This document shows, piece after piece, positions 20,508 through 20,539 of a stretch of 20,539 bases of DNA (position 1 is the first letter of the stretch; each line of letters begins with the position of its first letter). The DNA comes from Ligaoa zhengdingensis (GTDB lineage: Bacteria; Bacillota; Clostridia; Oscillospirales; Ruminococcaceae): positions 1 through 20,539 of the forward strand of contig NZ_JACRST010000029.1 in the NCBI RefSeq assembly GCF_014384885.1, read 5' to 3'. The translations under genes and the position numbers were made by a program. The notes beneath the pieces were generated by a model that made no database searches, was not told where the DNA came from, and worked only from the letters and a program-made list of their open reading frames with translations.

Positions 20508-20539
20508 GGCGGCCCCATCGATTGCACGATGGGGCCGCC
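20508..20539 (+). terminator. Terminator stem at the window edge, after rex
   Basis: Thirteen-bp perfect stem GGCGGCCCCATCG / CGATGGGGCCGCC with loop ATTGCA. The T tract would lie beyond the window. A second shorter hairpin (GGGGATC/GATCCCC, 20464-20483) overlaps the rex stop codon. Confidence 0.7.

Noticed and set aside
1..20539. CRISPR arrays, insertion sequences, transposases or integrases
   Set aside because: No regularly spaced repeats, no terminal inverted repeats around a transposase, and no recombinase motifs in any frame that I could read.

Overview
The window reads as a chromosomal segment of a fairly GC-rich, spore-forming, anaerobic member of the Clostridia, probably an Oscillospirales-type gut organism. 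This is inference from gene content: a Rex redox repressor, a Clostridia-type isocitrate dehydrogenase-like protein, a PdaA-like spore-cortex deacetylase, dimeric glycyl-tRNA synthetase, a DUF6809 protein, an ECF transporter S component and strong AGGAGG-type ribosome binding sites. Most of the window is dense housekeeping and transport genes, with terminators and promoters legible at many junctions.

Left part (1-4380): a minus-strand phage tail-fibre gene and the start of its downstream partner; a DUF1275 (YoaK-like) membrane protein with a terminator-like hairpin in its leader; a tRNA-Thr/tRNA-Tyr operon with promoter and terminator; the remnant of a MerR-family regulator (intact 19-bp-spacer promoter, only the last part of the effector-binding domain left); and an alpha/beta hydrolase downstream of a small lipoprotein.

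Centre-left (4487-6397): an AT-rich segment holding only a dGTPase gene with its own promoter. It lies between the 3' end of a tRNA-Pro gene and an 11-bp direct repeat of that 3' end. The base-composition step coincides with the distal repeat, so this looks like a very small tRNA-targeted island with no integrase left. It is the most interesting structure in the window.

Middle (6499-14407): glyS followed by a HAD-family (Cof-type) phosphatase across a terminator; enolase, convergent with the phosphatase; a lipoprotein polysaccharide deacetylase; a small minus-strand pair (ribbon-helix-helix protein, then DUF6809 protein); and a Na/Pi cotransporter with a PhoU-like tail.

Right part (14432-20539): an ECF S component; an orphan ABC solute-binding lipoprotein; a PHP-domain hydrolase; an ArsP/UPF0718-type permease with a His/Cys-rich loop; the isocitrate/isopropylmalate-type dehydrogenase with a strong promoter; and rex, with a terminator stem at the window edge.

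There is no CRISPR array, rRNA, transposase or riboswitch that I can support. No complete novel multi-gene system is evident. The best leads are the dGTPase mini-island, the RHH/DUF6809 pair with its GTTACA repeats, and the recurring pattern of intrinsic terminators placed directly before ribosome binding sites.
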